Positions 35,606 to 48,200 of a stretch of DNA of 64,000 nt are shown here, piece after piece. Each line of letters begins with the position of its first letter. Positions within the stretch are counted from its first letter, which is position 1. The notes beneath the pieces were generated by a model, which worked only from the letters and a program-made list of their open reading frames with translations, was not told the DNA's origin and searched no databases. Both the position numbers and the translations under genes were made by a program. This stretch comes from Psoroptes ovis (lineage: Eukaryota; Arthropoda; Arachnida; Sarcoptiformes; Psoroptidae). The stretch lies in contig PQWQ01000005.1 in the NCBI GenBank assembly GCA_002943765.1, positions 1,612,001 to 1,676,000 of the forward strand, written 5' to 3'.

Positions 35606-36193
35606 TCACTCCATAGATGGCGACACGTTTGATTCTTCGGGACCAATTTCCTGCACCAACAATGATGATTCTTCAATTGATCGATGATATGTTTCAGGAT
35701 GTTTCTGGTGAATATGTCTCATCATTGTTGCTTGACTTTTGAATAATTTTTCACAACATTTGACTGAGTTTTTAGCGTTCAATTCATGATACAATTTCAT
35801 AACTGGATGATTGTGGTCGTATTTTCGTTGTTCCTTAGTTTTTCCCAAAATTCCAGAATCACGCATATCGCGTGCTTGATTCAAGCGATATTTTTCAATA
35901 CTGGTGGTATGTTTGTCGAATATTTCACTCATTTTCTCGAGTATGAAATCAAATTTCGAAGTATCAACATTGAACCGACCAAAAGTTTGATGAATATTAT
36001 TGAATTGATTGATCATATTAGCAAACATTTCGATAAGTGTTTCATCTTTGGTAAGTCCACGTATTATTTGAGAATACATATATTCAAGGGAATGTTTTGC
36101 TCGTCTTATAGCATTACTTCCTGAAAATTAAGAAAGTAGATAGGATGAGAGATTTATTTCAAAATTTTAAATGAACTTACTTTCTGTGGACAT
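35606..36193 (-). CDS. Small protein with C-terminal zinc-finger-like motif
   Basis: Exon 1 (36193-36181, MSTE plus one base) and exon 2 (36120-35606) join across a 60-bp GTAAGT-CAG intron to give 175 residues. The first 90 residues are helical and charged (LTKDETLIEMFANMINQFNN). Near the C-terminus, KCCEKLFKSQATMMRHIHQKH has the spacing of a C2H2 finger but with adjacent Cys residues instead of Cys-x2-Cys, so metal binding is uncertain. I do not recognise the family. A 15-bp sequence at its 3' end (35615-35629) recurs 283 bp upstream of the start codon (36476-36490). Confidence 0.65.
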
Positions 36194-37098
36194 TTTCAGA
36201 GTGATTCTAATTGAAGAAAATTTTAGCCAACCCAATTAATTTGAAATTGAAATCAATCAAAAATCAGAATAGACAAACACGAGAAAATTTAATGAGAAAA
36301 AAAAATTGAATAAATCAAATCAAAATAAAGTTTTTGATGTCTTGAATCTGGGAAATCAGCCATACAAAATATTGTATTCAAAATGGTTTTGAAAAATAGA
36401 AAAAGCCAGAATATTTATATTTGAACCAATAAGTTTTTGCGTGGACCGCGTATTTTGCTGTGTACTGTCGTTCACAGATGGCGACACGTTGGAAAAAAAA
36501 TTTTAAATTTTTTTTTGACGATTGTCGACTGACATATGGCGGGTAAACACTGTTTAAAAATGTTTCCATGATTCAAAATTTCAAATCAAATGTTATCAAA
36601 TCGAATATCAATTATCCACCATTCAAGAATTATTCAAGAATAAAGAGTTAATTTTTTATACTCTTATTTTTATTGAATTTGTTTAAATATTTAAAAAATT
36701 TTTTTCTTTCTTTTTACTTTGTTCAAATAATGATAATAATAATAATTTTCAAAATATGACAATATGATAATTGAATGAATGTATATATTTGCAATTTTCT
36801 TTTATCTTTTTTTTTGCTTCATGTTTGATTGTTTGAAATTACTTGATTATTTGCTTGAACAACAACAAAATATAAAAATTCATTGATTGAACCGAAAAGG
36901 AAAAAAAACCGATACAAAAAAATTCATTTGATTTGAAATATTTTGAAATGATCAATATTATCAATGAATTGTTCAAGATAATATATTCAATTGTTTATTC
37001 AATAATTTGGTTTGTTCAAGTTTCGTTTCGTTCAATATTTGTTTAAATGTAGGTGATTTATTATTGTGTTTTTATTTTTAAAATCAATTTGATTCAAT
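36194..37098. other. Intergenic region
   Basis: AT-rich spacer between the zinc-finger-like gene (5' side) and the RING gene (3' side). It contains the AGATGGCGACACGTT repeat copy at 36476-36490 and a partial AAGTTTTTGCG motif (36431) resembling the miniature-element end. No gene is supported. Confidence 0.5.
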
Positions 37099-40000
37099 TC
37101 AATTCAATGATGGAAAATCATCTTTACGTAATACAAACAATTTTTCACATAATGGACAATTTGTATTGATTAATTGATTATTATTATTATTATTATAATT
37201 ATTGCTGTTGCTGTTGTTGCTTTTCGTATTGATCGAATTTGTTGATTGTATACTTTCAAAACACTTGAGGGGAAAAATGAAAAATAAAAAATTGATTAAA
37301 AAACTTATGGGATTAATTTAATCCAATAATATTTACCTCTCTATGAAATAAATGTTTACAATGTGGCATATAACGGAATCCACCACCACCACTTAATTTT
37401 GATGCTAATGTTGTTGCACTACTATTAGCCATAATCGGTGTTGTCATCATTGTCTTATGACATAAGGCACAATTGTGATTACTGATGATGCTTTGATTAT
37501 GTTGATTATAATTATTTGCATTATTATTATTATCGTTATTATTGTTATTTATTATTGATGATAATAATGTTGATGAATACATTTGATTATTAGTATTATT
37601 TAGATTGTTATTCGATAAATTCATCGATAATGTTGATTGATTTTGTTGTGATTGATTATTTGTACTGAAAACAAATCCATTACTATTATTAGTATTATAA
37701 TTATTGCTTGTCAATGATGATGTTGTCGATAATAATGATGATGATGATGTCGATGATAATGGCGTCGAGGATGGAGTTGGTTTCGACATCATCATAATCG
37801 GTGATATCATTCCAATCGGTGTCATCATTGTCAATGACGATGTTGTTGTTATCGATGTTCTTGAATTATTATTATTGATTGCTATTGATGTTGTCGATAA
37901 TGATGATGATTGCGTTGTACAATTAAAATCTTTATTACTTGGTGTCGATGGTATCGATGATGATGATGATGATGTACTATTTTGTGCGGCTATTTTTGAC
38001 CATGATATTCCACCTTTTGTTGGTGTTTGATTCGATGTTAATGTCGTTGCTGTTGCAGTCGATATAGAATTATTATTATTGCCACCGATTATTGATTTAT
38101 ATGAATTATTTGTTGATGTGTTTGTCAATTGATCGATCGATGGTGATTGTATACCCTGAACAAGTAGAAAAAAAATGATAAAAATTAAATTCAAAGCAAA
38201 TTTATCCATTGAAAAAGCATTAATACGCACCATTTCTAAAATTAAATCACTAATAAATTTAGTCAATTGTCCTAATTTAAATCCAGAAAAACCATATTGT
38301 ATTTTATGTCTTTTCATTAGTAAATATTTTGATTGTCTTATTATTTCGATCAATTGATTTCTAACAAAAGTAAAATAGACAGAATTGAATCAATAATAGA
38401 TTATTCACAAAATTTCAACCTAATCACACTTACAATGGTATATTTGGAAATAATAATCGTAGTCGATTTATCAATTTCAACATTGATATTGAAAGTTTCG
38501 GCACATTATGATGATCATCATTATCATGTATCGAATCATTATCATTTTGTACATAATTAATAATCAAATTATTATTACTATTATCATTAACATCTTTATT
38601 ATTATTTGTTTCAACGAGAGAAAATTTCGGTTCCAACACCAATTGTCCACAACCATTCAATGATTTTTGCATTTCATTTTCAATTGTTTCAATTAAATTC
38701 CAATTATACAGTATATTTCCATTATTATTATTATTTATTATCATATGTTTTTGATTTGTTGTTGTAGTCGTTATTAATTGTTGTTTTATCAATTGTGGTT
38801 GTTGCTGCTGTAGTGGACGATTGTAAACAATAATTATTGGTCCATAAATGTTCAAACAATCGGCTTTTATTGGATAATAATATGTATAATATAATGATTG
38901 TTCGATACGTAATTTTATTATTTTTGGATATGATTTCATCAATATTGTTGGCGAGGTTTTGCTTCTCTTATCCTTATTATCATTGATTTTATCATTATTT
39001 TCATTCAAAATATTTTCCTTATTTTTCAAAATATTACCACCATTATTATCATCATTTGAATTTATCTTATTACAATCACCATAATCAACATTATCGTTAC
39101 TATCATTGATCAATATTTGTTCAGAATTCGTTGCTGTTGTTGTTATTGTTGCTGGTGAATTATTTGTTTTTCGATTCTTTTTTTCTGATAACGAAAAAGT
39201 GATTTGAAAAAACGAATAAGAATTAATCAAAGATAATTCAAATTATGCAAGAAAAAAATGAATACCTTTTTTAATATCATTAACATCATTATTTATCCAA
39301 TATGAATTTTGTTGATTCATTGTTAAACAACGTAAGAATTGTTGGTAAATATTTCGTAATCTTTTACGATCATTTATCGATGATTGTATCATTGATGTTG
39401 TTGATGTTGCTACTATATTCGCAATATTATCAATTGATCTACTTGATTCTGATTCTTGATCAATATCACTGAATGCTTCATCACTATTATTACCATCAAT
39501 TTCATTGTCCAAATTGTTATTATCATCATCATTCAAATTATTTGATTGTTGCTGTAATTGTTGTATTAATGGTAAACTCAACAATATTTCTTTCGGTATC
39601 ATTTGTATTAAACGTTTATAATATTTCAATAAACGTATCAATATCAGCTGAAATTGTTGATTATAATCATTCAATTGTAATTGTGTTAAATCTATTTGTA
39701 ATTGTTGCAATTTTTCATCCAAATTTTCAATTGATTGTTGATAATTTTTATTCGAAAATGTCGCTGGAAAATTTTGATCATTTTTACTTTTATTATTATT
39801 ATTAGTACTATTACCATCAATTTCATCATCATTATCATTATTATTATTATTTTCATCATCATTTGGTAAATTTGTCGATTCAATTGAATTATTCGTCGTA
39901 TTACCATTATCATTACTAATCATCGTCGATTGTATTGTATCCATAAACGATAATTGTGTATACAATTTTTTCAATTCATCAAATTTTGTTTGTATTAATA

Positions 40001-42280
40001 CTTTATCCAAATATTGTGCGCGTTTTTCATTCTCTTGTAATTCATAATAAACATTTGCAAATTCATTCCAATCATTTTGTTGTTGATTATTTTCAGTTAC
40101 ATTATTATTAACATTTGCTGCTAATAAACGATTCAATATCAATTGTTCCAATTCAATATTTGATGTTGTAGACGATGTTGTTGTTGTTGTCGATGAACGT
40201 AATGAATAATTTTCCATATAAAAATCCAACATTATTTTTGTTATACGTAAATCTTCATCCAAGAAATACTGTGGAAAAGTGAAAAATTCATTATGAATCA
40301 TTTATTATTATCATTCAATTATAATCCTTTACAAATACATACCTTTAAATTTTCATGATAAAAATTCAATAATTTTGTATATTGTTGTTGTTGCTGTTTT
40401 TGTTGTTGTCGATACATTATATCATTATTATTATTATTATCATTGTTGTTATTACAATTGATATTCATATTTATATTATTTGTATTTTGATTATTAAAAT
40501 TATTTATATGAATATTATTATTATTGTTGCAATTAATATTACCATTATTTCGTTCATTATTATATATTGATGATAACATTGGCCGAAACCATTGATTTTG
40601 ATTATTTATATTATTATTATTATTGACCCAATATAATTGATAATTCGGAATATTTTGATTTGAATTATTACCATTTTCATTATTATTGTTGCTATTACAT
40701 TCACCTAAAATTGTATTTAAATGATCATTCAACGTATTCGTCGCACCTGTTACAGCTGATGATGGTGTTGATGCATTATTCCATAAATTGAATAAATTAT
40801 TACTATTCATATCATTCGATGAAGTCGATGATGATGATGCTGATGTTCTGTTGGCGCCAAAATTCATATAATTAGTATCTGACCAATGATTTTGTTGTGA
40901 TTGTGGCGGCTGCTGCTGTTGCGATTGTTGTCCATTCCATGCAAATGATGATGGCGAAGATGTTGAATTTGGTGTCGTATTATTACTCATTGAATCGTTG
41001 ACAAATGTATCATATATATCGGAAATTTTCGTTAGTGATGATGTCGATGTTGAAGATATTGACGATGTTGCTGTCGATGTGGTCATTATTGATGATGTTG
41101 TCGTTATTATCGATGGTAATTTTGCTGCTATTGGCTTTGCTTTCGATGTTGCTGGCGGTGGTGTTGTAAGGCCGAAATTTGTATGATTAATTAAATTATT
41201 ACTATCATTAGTATGGCCATTTGTCAATGAACCAATAAATTTATTATTGAATTTATGATGTTGTTGTTGCTGAAAATCCATAAACATTTGCTGTAAGAAA
41301 TTATTATTATCATTATTACTATTATCTTTCATTGATTGATGTTGTTGATGTAACCATGTTTGATTCGATGCTGTCGGTGAATATAACAATCCATTTGATT
41401 TCCATAAATTTTTATTATTACCATTATTATTATTATTATTATTATTACCAGCTAAAATTGATGATTGATTCATCATTGATTTTGTAGGTGATTTATTAAT
41501 TTGATGTTGTAGCTGTTGCATAGACAATTTTTTCATTTTCATTGATCCATTATTATTATTATTATTGGTATTAGTATTTGATGAATTCATTGATGATCGC
41601 TGTTGTTGCTGCTGCTGTTGTACAATTTTATTCAATACTTGTTGCTGTTGTTGATGTAAATTATAAAAATTATTATTATTTGCATTCGTTGATGCTTGTG
41701 TTTGTTGAAAATAATTGCCAATCATATTATTATTATTATTGAATGTATTCTGTTGATGACCATAAGGCGATGTTGATGATTGATTGTTTGATTGTCCAAA
41801 TAAATTTGTTTGTTTAATCGATGTTAATTGATCATATATCGATGATGATGATGTTGATGTTGTTGCCGACATAATAAAATCATCAAATAAATTATTAACA
41901 CCGGTTTGATTATTTGGATTTTGATTATTATTGTTATTAAATTGTTGATTTGATAACATCATTAAATTATGATTATTATTATGTTGTTGTTGTTGATTTG
42001 ATTTCAATTGAAAATTATTAATATTAGAATTATTATTCGTATTAAAACGACCAGAACCAGGTGTTGTTGACATGTAATTAGATAATATTGATGCCGTCGT
42101 TGTTATTGTAGCAGTTGTAGATAATGATGTTATTGGTGATTCATTACCATTATTATTATTACTAAATAAATTTCCGATTGTTGATTGATGATTAGTTGTT
42201 GTTATCGATGCTGATACTGATGATGATGGCTGTGGCTGCTGCTGCTGTTGTTGTTGGCTCAAAGATAATGGTGATTCCAT
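37099..42280 (-). CDS. Large Asn/Gln-rich protein with C-terminal RING-H2-like finger
   Basis: Six exons (42280-40343, 40268-39266, 39184-38434, 38360-38231, 38155-37337, 37263-37099) with 73-81 bp introns and consistent phases give about 1601 residues. Residues 1-635 are low-complexity Asn/Gln/Ser. Structured segments follow: LLNFYHENLKYFLDEDLRIT, FANVYYELQENEKRAQYLDK, KIIKLRIEQSLYYTYYYPIK and FSGFKLGQLTKFISDLILEM. The C-terminus has CALC (1503/1506), CKHLFHREC (C1540, H1542, H1545, C1548) and CPLC (1583/1586), the ligand order of a RING-H2 finger, with both inner loops stretched by poly-Gly or poly-Asn. An E3 ubiquitin ligase role follows if the finger folds. I do not recognise the family. 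The 75-bp intron at 38156-38230 is open in frame and could be retained. Confidence 0.65.
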
Positions 42281-43813
42281 GTCGATTCAAATCAATGATA
42301 ATAATAATCCAAAATATAAACAATCAAAACAAACAAATGCATCAAATTTCATACAAGAAAAACAGCAAACAAATAATTATCAATAAATTTTTTCAATGAA
42401 AAAATTCAATTATTTATTATCATCAAAAATTTCTGCTAAAGGAAAAACAAAACGAAAAAAAAATGCATAAATTAGATCAACAATTACAAATTATTCATGA
42501 TACAAATTATATACTTACCATACACATGTTATTAATAATAATAATGCCTACAAATTACAAATTACAAACACACATTTCAATTCATGAACAAACATGAACT
42601 AATTAAATGATACACAGACAAACACACACACACACATTTATCTTTGAATATCTTCAATATGAAAAATAAACTTTGTTTCTCTAAGAATTGAATTGAATAT
42701 CATTGAAAAAATATAATTAAATTCCACTTTTTCAACTAATTATTTTCATTCAAATGCTTCACATTATAACAAATATGTGTATCGTTGATTCTTTCGTGTA
42801 TTACATTAAACGAAAAAAAACAATTCAAATTACATGAAATTATGGATGTGTTTATAATTATAAAGGATCTTCTTCTTCTTGTTTTTTAATAAAAATTAAA
42901 ACAAAACATTTGATTTAAAAAAAATGTGAGCACAACGCGCGATGATGACGATGACGACGACGACTATAAAAAGATGTTATTCATTCATTCATTCATTGAT
43001 TTATTTATTCATTTTCATATATGAAATGAACGAAATAAACATTTTATTATTATTTCTGATGCAAAAAAACAACAACAACAACAACAAATGAATGCAAAAC
43101 ATACACACAAAACACTACAAATTATACACAACAACAAAAAAAAAAACACTTAAAACACTATAATCCAAAACATCCAAAACAAGAAATATCTTCCAATTAT
43201 TATTATGAATATATCAATAAATACATGTATAAATAATGTTGATAAATTGTGCATATAATCACACTAAATATACATTCAAAAATAATCAATATTTTGCATG
43301 TATTTACTATGTATTACGATGTACTAATATATATATTTGTATGTATTATCATCAACAATTGTAATAATTGTTAATATTTGATGATGATTTATATACAAAT
43401 TGAAATACAAAAAAAAAACGTTTTTTTCTGCTTTTTTGCTTTGTTTTGATTTGATTCAAATATTTTTTTTTTCTTTTGATTCTTCGTTGTTGTTGTCGTT
43501 GTTGTATCCTCTATTTCCACCTATAAACAATACATCATTCAGTATACAATTCAATTGATGATAACATCGATGATGATGCTGCTGCTGATGATGATGAACA
43601 TGGCATGTAAATATATCATTAAAATGTATAATAAATACATTGAAAAATACCACACCAAAAATGTATGATGGAAGATGCAGAAAACAGAAAAACAAACGAA
43701 AAACACAAAAAACAAAACGAAAAATAACGAGGAGCAAATAATCAAAGAGAAACAATGATGATGATGATGATGATGAGTGATGAGCGTGATGAGCACACAC
43801 ATATATTTATGAA

Positions 43814-43847
43814 CAAGCTTCGGAGCTTGGTGTCTGTTAATGCAGAC
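43814..43847. repeat. Two adjacent hairpins in a GC-richer patch
   Basis: CAAGCT and AGCTTG (43814-43829, loop TCGG) are followed after two bases by GTCTG and CAGAC (43832-43847, loop TTAATG). The patch continues to about 43980 with balanced composition unlike the flanks. It could be a structured RNA, a transposon remnant or a regulatory element. Confidence 0.4.
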
Positions 43848-44898
43848 GACGTAGTGATACGTTTGCTTTAATAGATAGATTGACGTAGTTATTACCTGAT
43901 ATATCAATGGCTACGGTCATTATCGGCAGCGAATGGTCAATTTAGAAATTAATGCAGCGGCGCTAGGTCTTGGCTGCGAAATAATGAGGAAGCAAATAAT
44001 AATAATAACAAGAAGAAGAATGTGAAAGAAAGAAGAGGAAAAAGAGGAGGAGGAGGAATACTCAATAAACAATTGAGAATAAATAAAATAATTGGATTTA
44101 TGTGTTTATGTTATGGTTATCCAAATAAGGTCGAAATAGTTGAAATTCAAATTTGAATTTGATTTTTTTTTTAATTTTCATCCCTTTATTTACACAAATT
44201 TTGATTGCATAATCATATATTTATAATTATTACGCAATAAGTTCCGATTCGGAAATTATGTAAACAAACAAACAAAAAAAAAAATGATCAAAATTAATTA
44301 ATTTTTCCATTTTTTTTCGCCGATTTCGATCGGTAATTTTGTGTATTTTTAATTCGATAAGTTTCACTTGGTCCTAAGTTTCATTACTTTCAATTTTTTC
44401 GCCCGATTTTAATTTCATTTTTAATCTTAGATATTGGGAAAGACAAAAATTGATTTTCTCTAATTTGAATGAAATCAATTTTCCATAGTGCACGATGTTA
44501 CTAATGGCAACACGACATCGAAACACACAAATATTTTTTTTCTAATATCATACAATGGATTTGTGTGGATGGCCACCAATTGTATTGTGTAACCGAGTCC
44601 CAAGGTCGCCAAGAAATAATAATGATCTCAACATGATGAATTGCTGAAAGGTTTTTGAATATTTCATATTATTTTCATTATTTGAATTAATTTCATTTTT
44701 ATTGAAATTCTAGAATGAAGATCAATCTATATATTCACATGGATCTATTAAACATATGTGTCCAAAATGTGGAGAATATATTCAAAACAATATTATTGTG
44801 ATTATTATTATATATTAAACGATTCTAATAATAATAATTGAAAGTAAATTGTTATTATTATTATTATTAATTTATATTATTACTTTTTCATCACCAAC

Positions 44899-45051
44899 AT
44901 GGCCATCATCATCAATAATAAAATCGCCATCGACATCATCATCACCGTCGACAAGTTGGTGATTGACAATGTAATATTTACACCAATATTTTGTGGTGTT
45001 ACTTGGGGAAATTATGATTGTTTCAAACAGAATAAATGTGATGAAGAATAA
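44899..45051 (+). CDS. Possible 50-residue ORF upstream of the Igloo-like gene
   Basis: The ATG at 44899 opens 50 codons. After an Ile-rich start it reads VIFTPIFCGVTWGNYDCFKQ and NKCDEE, which looks like coding sequence. It ends 185 bp before the Igloo-like ATG. An acceptor-like TTCAG at 45210-45214 lies between, so it may be an upstream ORF in a 5' exon or an unrelated micropeptide. Confidence 0.25.
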   Translation: MAIIINNKIAIDIIITVDKLVIDNVIFTPIFCGVTWGNYDCFKQNKCDEE

Positions 45052-45236
45052 CCGCTACAACAAATGAATCATTTTAAATTGAAAATATATTGAAATGGCG
45101 ATCATTCACCAGTATTATTAATAGAAACATTATTAATGTTTATGTAAATTACAATCTCTCGATATTTGGTTACGATCAATTAATTTATATTTTTTCATTT
45201 AAGATTTAGATTCAGTTGAAAGGAAATCAACAAAAT

Positions 45237-48200
45237 ATGGGTTGTACAACATCATCGAATCTTTTGACTCAACCAGAACAATTAACACAACAACAAAATG
45301 ATTGTTGTCCATCAAATATGAACACCGTTGTTGATAATAAATCGACGAATAATTCAGTGACATTCGTAACCGATGATTATTATAATCATAATAATAATCA
45401 ACAGCAACAATTACATTCGAATAAAAAATCGATTGATAGCGATGTAGCTACAGTTGGTACGGCAAATACATTATTCTTAAATGATGAAATTATAATGAAC
45501 AACAAAACATTATCACCATCATCATCATCATCTTCATCATATTCGTCATCATCGATAGAAAATTTAATCACTGACAATCATCATCATAATAATAAATTGA
45601 ATAAATATCCAACATTTGATAAATATGAAAAACAATTCGCCAAAAATCATCAAGATACATTTGAATTTGATTCAAATGATCATAATAATCGTAACAATTC
45701 TTCGATGAATGATCATAACAAATCGATGGATGATAATGCAAGCATCAGGCCATTATTATCGATAAATGATTTAAAACAAATGACAGCGGCAGCTATTGAA
45801 GCTGAAAAACGTGAACAAAGTAAGTACAATTACGAGAAAAATCAATGTTTTATTGGTGATAATTAATTGGTGAATTTATAGACTAAAAATTATTATGATT
45901 ATTGAAAAAGTTGAAAAAATCAATCAAATTCAATCAATCAATAATTACTTGATTATTCATACATCTTTCAATATATGACAACATAATGGAATAACATTGT
46001 TCACAATCAGATTGTGTTATTAATTTTGATCCATTTTTTATCAAATCCATTAATTCTTTTTCATTATTCGGCTCGGTTGTTGTACGTTTGATCAAATTTT
46101 TCAAATTAGAAAACATATTATCGATTGGATTGAGAAAAGGTGAATATGATGGCAGATATTCACATGTTATTCGTTTTCCAGTGAATAATGATTCTTTGAT
46201 ATTATTACCATCACGAAATCTTATATTTCCAATGATAAATAGATGATTGTTTGCATCATCCCCCAAAATTTTCAATAAATTGTTTAAAAAATCATGAAAT
46301 GAATCACTATTATATGGACCTATTTTTGAATCTAAGTACAATATCCCGCTTCTCATGAATGCCACACAAATTGATATGTTCCTTGATCTGATACTCGTCG
46401 TTGCATTCGATGATTTACTTTTCGATGTCCCATTTCTTTTGCCCATCCTTATGGAAAGCTTATAGCAAACTTCATCGATGAAAATTATTTTATTTTCAGT
46501 AAAATATGTTTGCCATCTTAAAAAATTCATTGCATAATTTTGTCTTGCCAATACAGTGTCGGTATCATTTCTTCTTTCACTGAATTCGGTAATTGTTTTA
46601 TTGATTGTATAATGAAAACCTCGTAAATAATTATTGATTGTAGTCTGTGAGATTTTTACATTAAATTTTTCAAAACATTTAAGAGATATTTGTTTCAATG
46701 ATAATTTACAATTATCATTCACCCATTGGATGATCTCATTTTTTTGTTCAGCAGTTAATTTACATTGTTTTTTACCACCTTTTTTCAAACATTGAAATCG
46801 TCCAGTTTGATTGAAAATTTTAATTATTGAATCAATCGTATTTCTTTTCAGCTCTAATAATCTAGCAATTTTCGATGGTCTATTACCGTCTTTATAAAGA
46901 TTAATGATTCTTTTACGATCATCATCTGATAATCTTTTGTATTTGGGCATTTTTTGATCGTTTATGAAAAAAGCTGATAAATTATAAACAATTCACGTAC
47001 TAAATAGATCCAATAAATATGATGAATATTCAATGATACGTAATGAGATGATTGATAAACGATAAATATGATCAAATAGATAAATTTTAAAAATCAAAAT
47101 ATATACACAAATCAATATCTTTGAAATTACAAATCCATAAAGGATTATTTGAATTTTCGTAATAATCAAATGAATTGAAAATACTATTTACAAATGATAA
47201 TAAAATTGACTCGCTCAAAAATAGACTAGGCGTTTTTAGAGCAATAGATGGTGCTTTTGAGCACGTAAAAACATTTCATATATGGTGCTTTAAATAGTAC
47301 CAAAATCTGATGAAAATTTTTTTTTAAAACATGAATAAATGATTATAATTAATTAATTATTCAATTGTAATTGATTAATCAATTATAATATTGAAATTAA
47401 ATTATTTACAAAAAAAATTCTTAAAAAATATCTGCATTAAAATTCAAAAGATGGCGCCATAATCTTTATTTTTTTTTTAATTTTTTGGATAATTACAAAA
47501 ATTTGTAATCAAAAGGAGAAACTAATTATTAATATTAATTAATTTTTCATTTGAAATAATTTCTCATATATATCTTGTCTTATTTTCTTCGTGATTAAGT
47601 AAAATTGTTTGAAAATTTGATATTTGATAATGTAAAACTTTTTGAACAATCTCAAGATCTAAATATGTTATTTATTCGTTTTATTTATTTATTTATTTAT
47701 TCACCTATTAATCTTCCATAAATTCAACATCAAAGGTTCCAAGGTTCCAACATGAAAGCACTTGAAAACATTTATCGATTCTCACACATAAACACAAATG
47801 TATGGCGATGCATATAAAATGAATGTTGATGCATTTTAAATCATTACTGTTGTTGTTTAATGTCGCATCATTGATTCAGGTGAACCATGAAAAACACCAT
47901 ATATTAAATCAAGATAATCAATCTTGATAAATGTCAAAGCATTTATTCCAAATGCCATTCATTTTCGATTTAAATGCACATATGCATCACTTGAAAATCT
48001 ATGGATTTATGTGTTTGTTTATGTGTAAATATTTTGCATGTTTAACCAATCAAATCTAAGCTCATATTTCACTTCGACCTGCTACATGCCTGATCAACGT
48101 TATTATGCAAATGTGGCCAAATTATTTGATTCATTGATTCGCCGAACGTCATGATTTATCCGATATGATTTCTCAAAGATGACAGAAATCTAGCCCTAGG

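Larger units (their letters stand above)
42281..45236. other. Divergent intergenic region, RING gene / Igloo-like gene
   Basis: This holds the 5' flanks of both genes. For the RING gene, an acceptor-like TTTCCTTTAG (rc, near 42436-42445) and a donor-like GTAAGT (rc, near 42515-42520) suggest a 5' untranslated intron. Paired hairpins at 43814-43847 and a small ORF at 44899-45051 are listed separately. The rest is AT-rich with (CAA)n and (CATTC)n repeats. Confidence 0.45.

Noticed and set aside
38150..38230. Transmembrane helix in the RING protein
   Set aside because: The hydrophobic run is most likely the 3' polypyrimidine tract of a 75-bp intron with good splice sites.
39473..41186. Plus-strand frames rich in Val, Ile, Asp and His
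   Set aside because: They are antisense readings of the Asn/Gln/Ser-rich RING protein exons.
43456..43907. Two overlapping minus-strand frames (114 and 118 codons)
   Set aside because: They are driven by poly-His/Ser/Phe repeats and lie in two frames of the same DNA, with no motif recognised.
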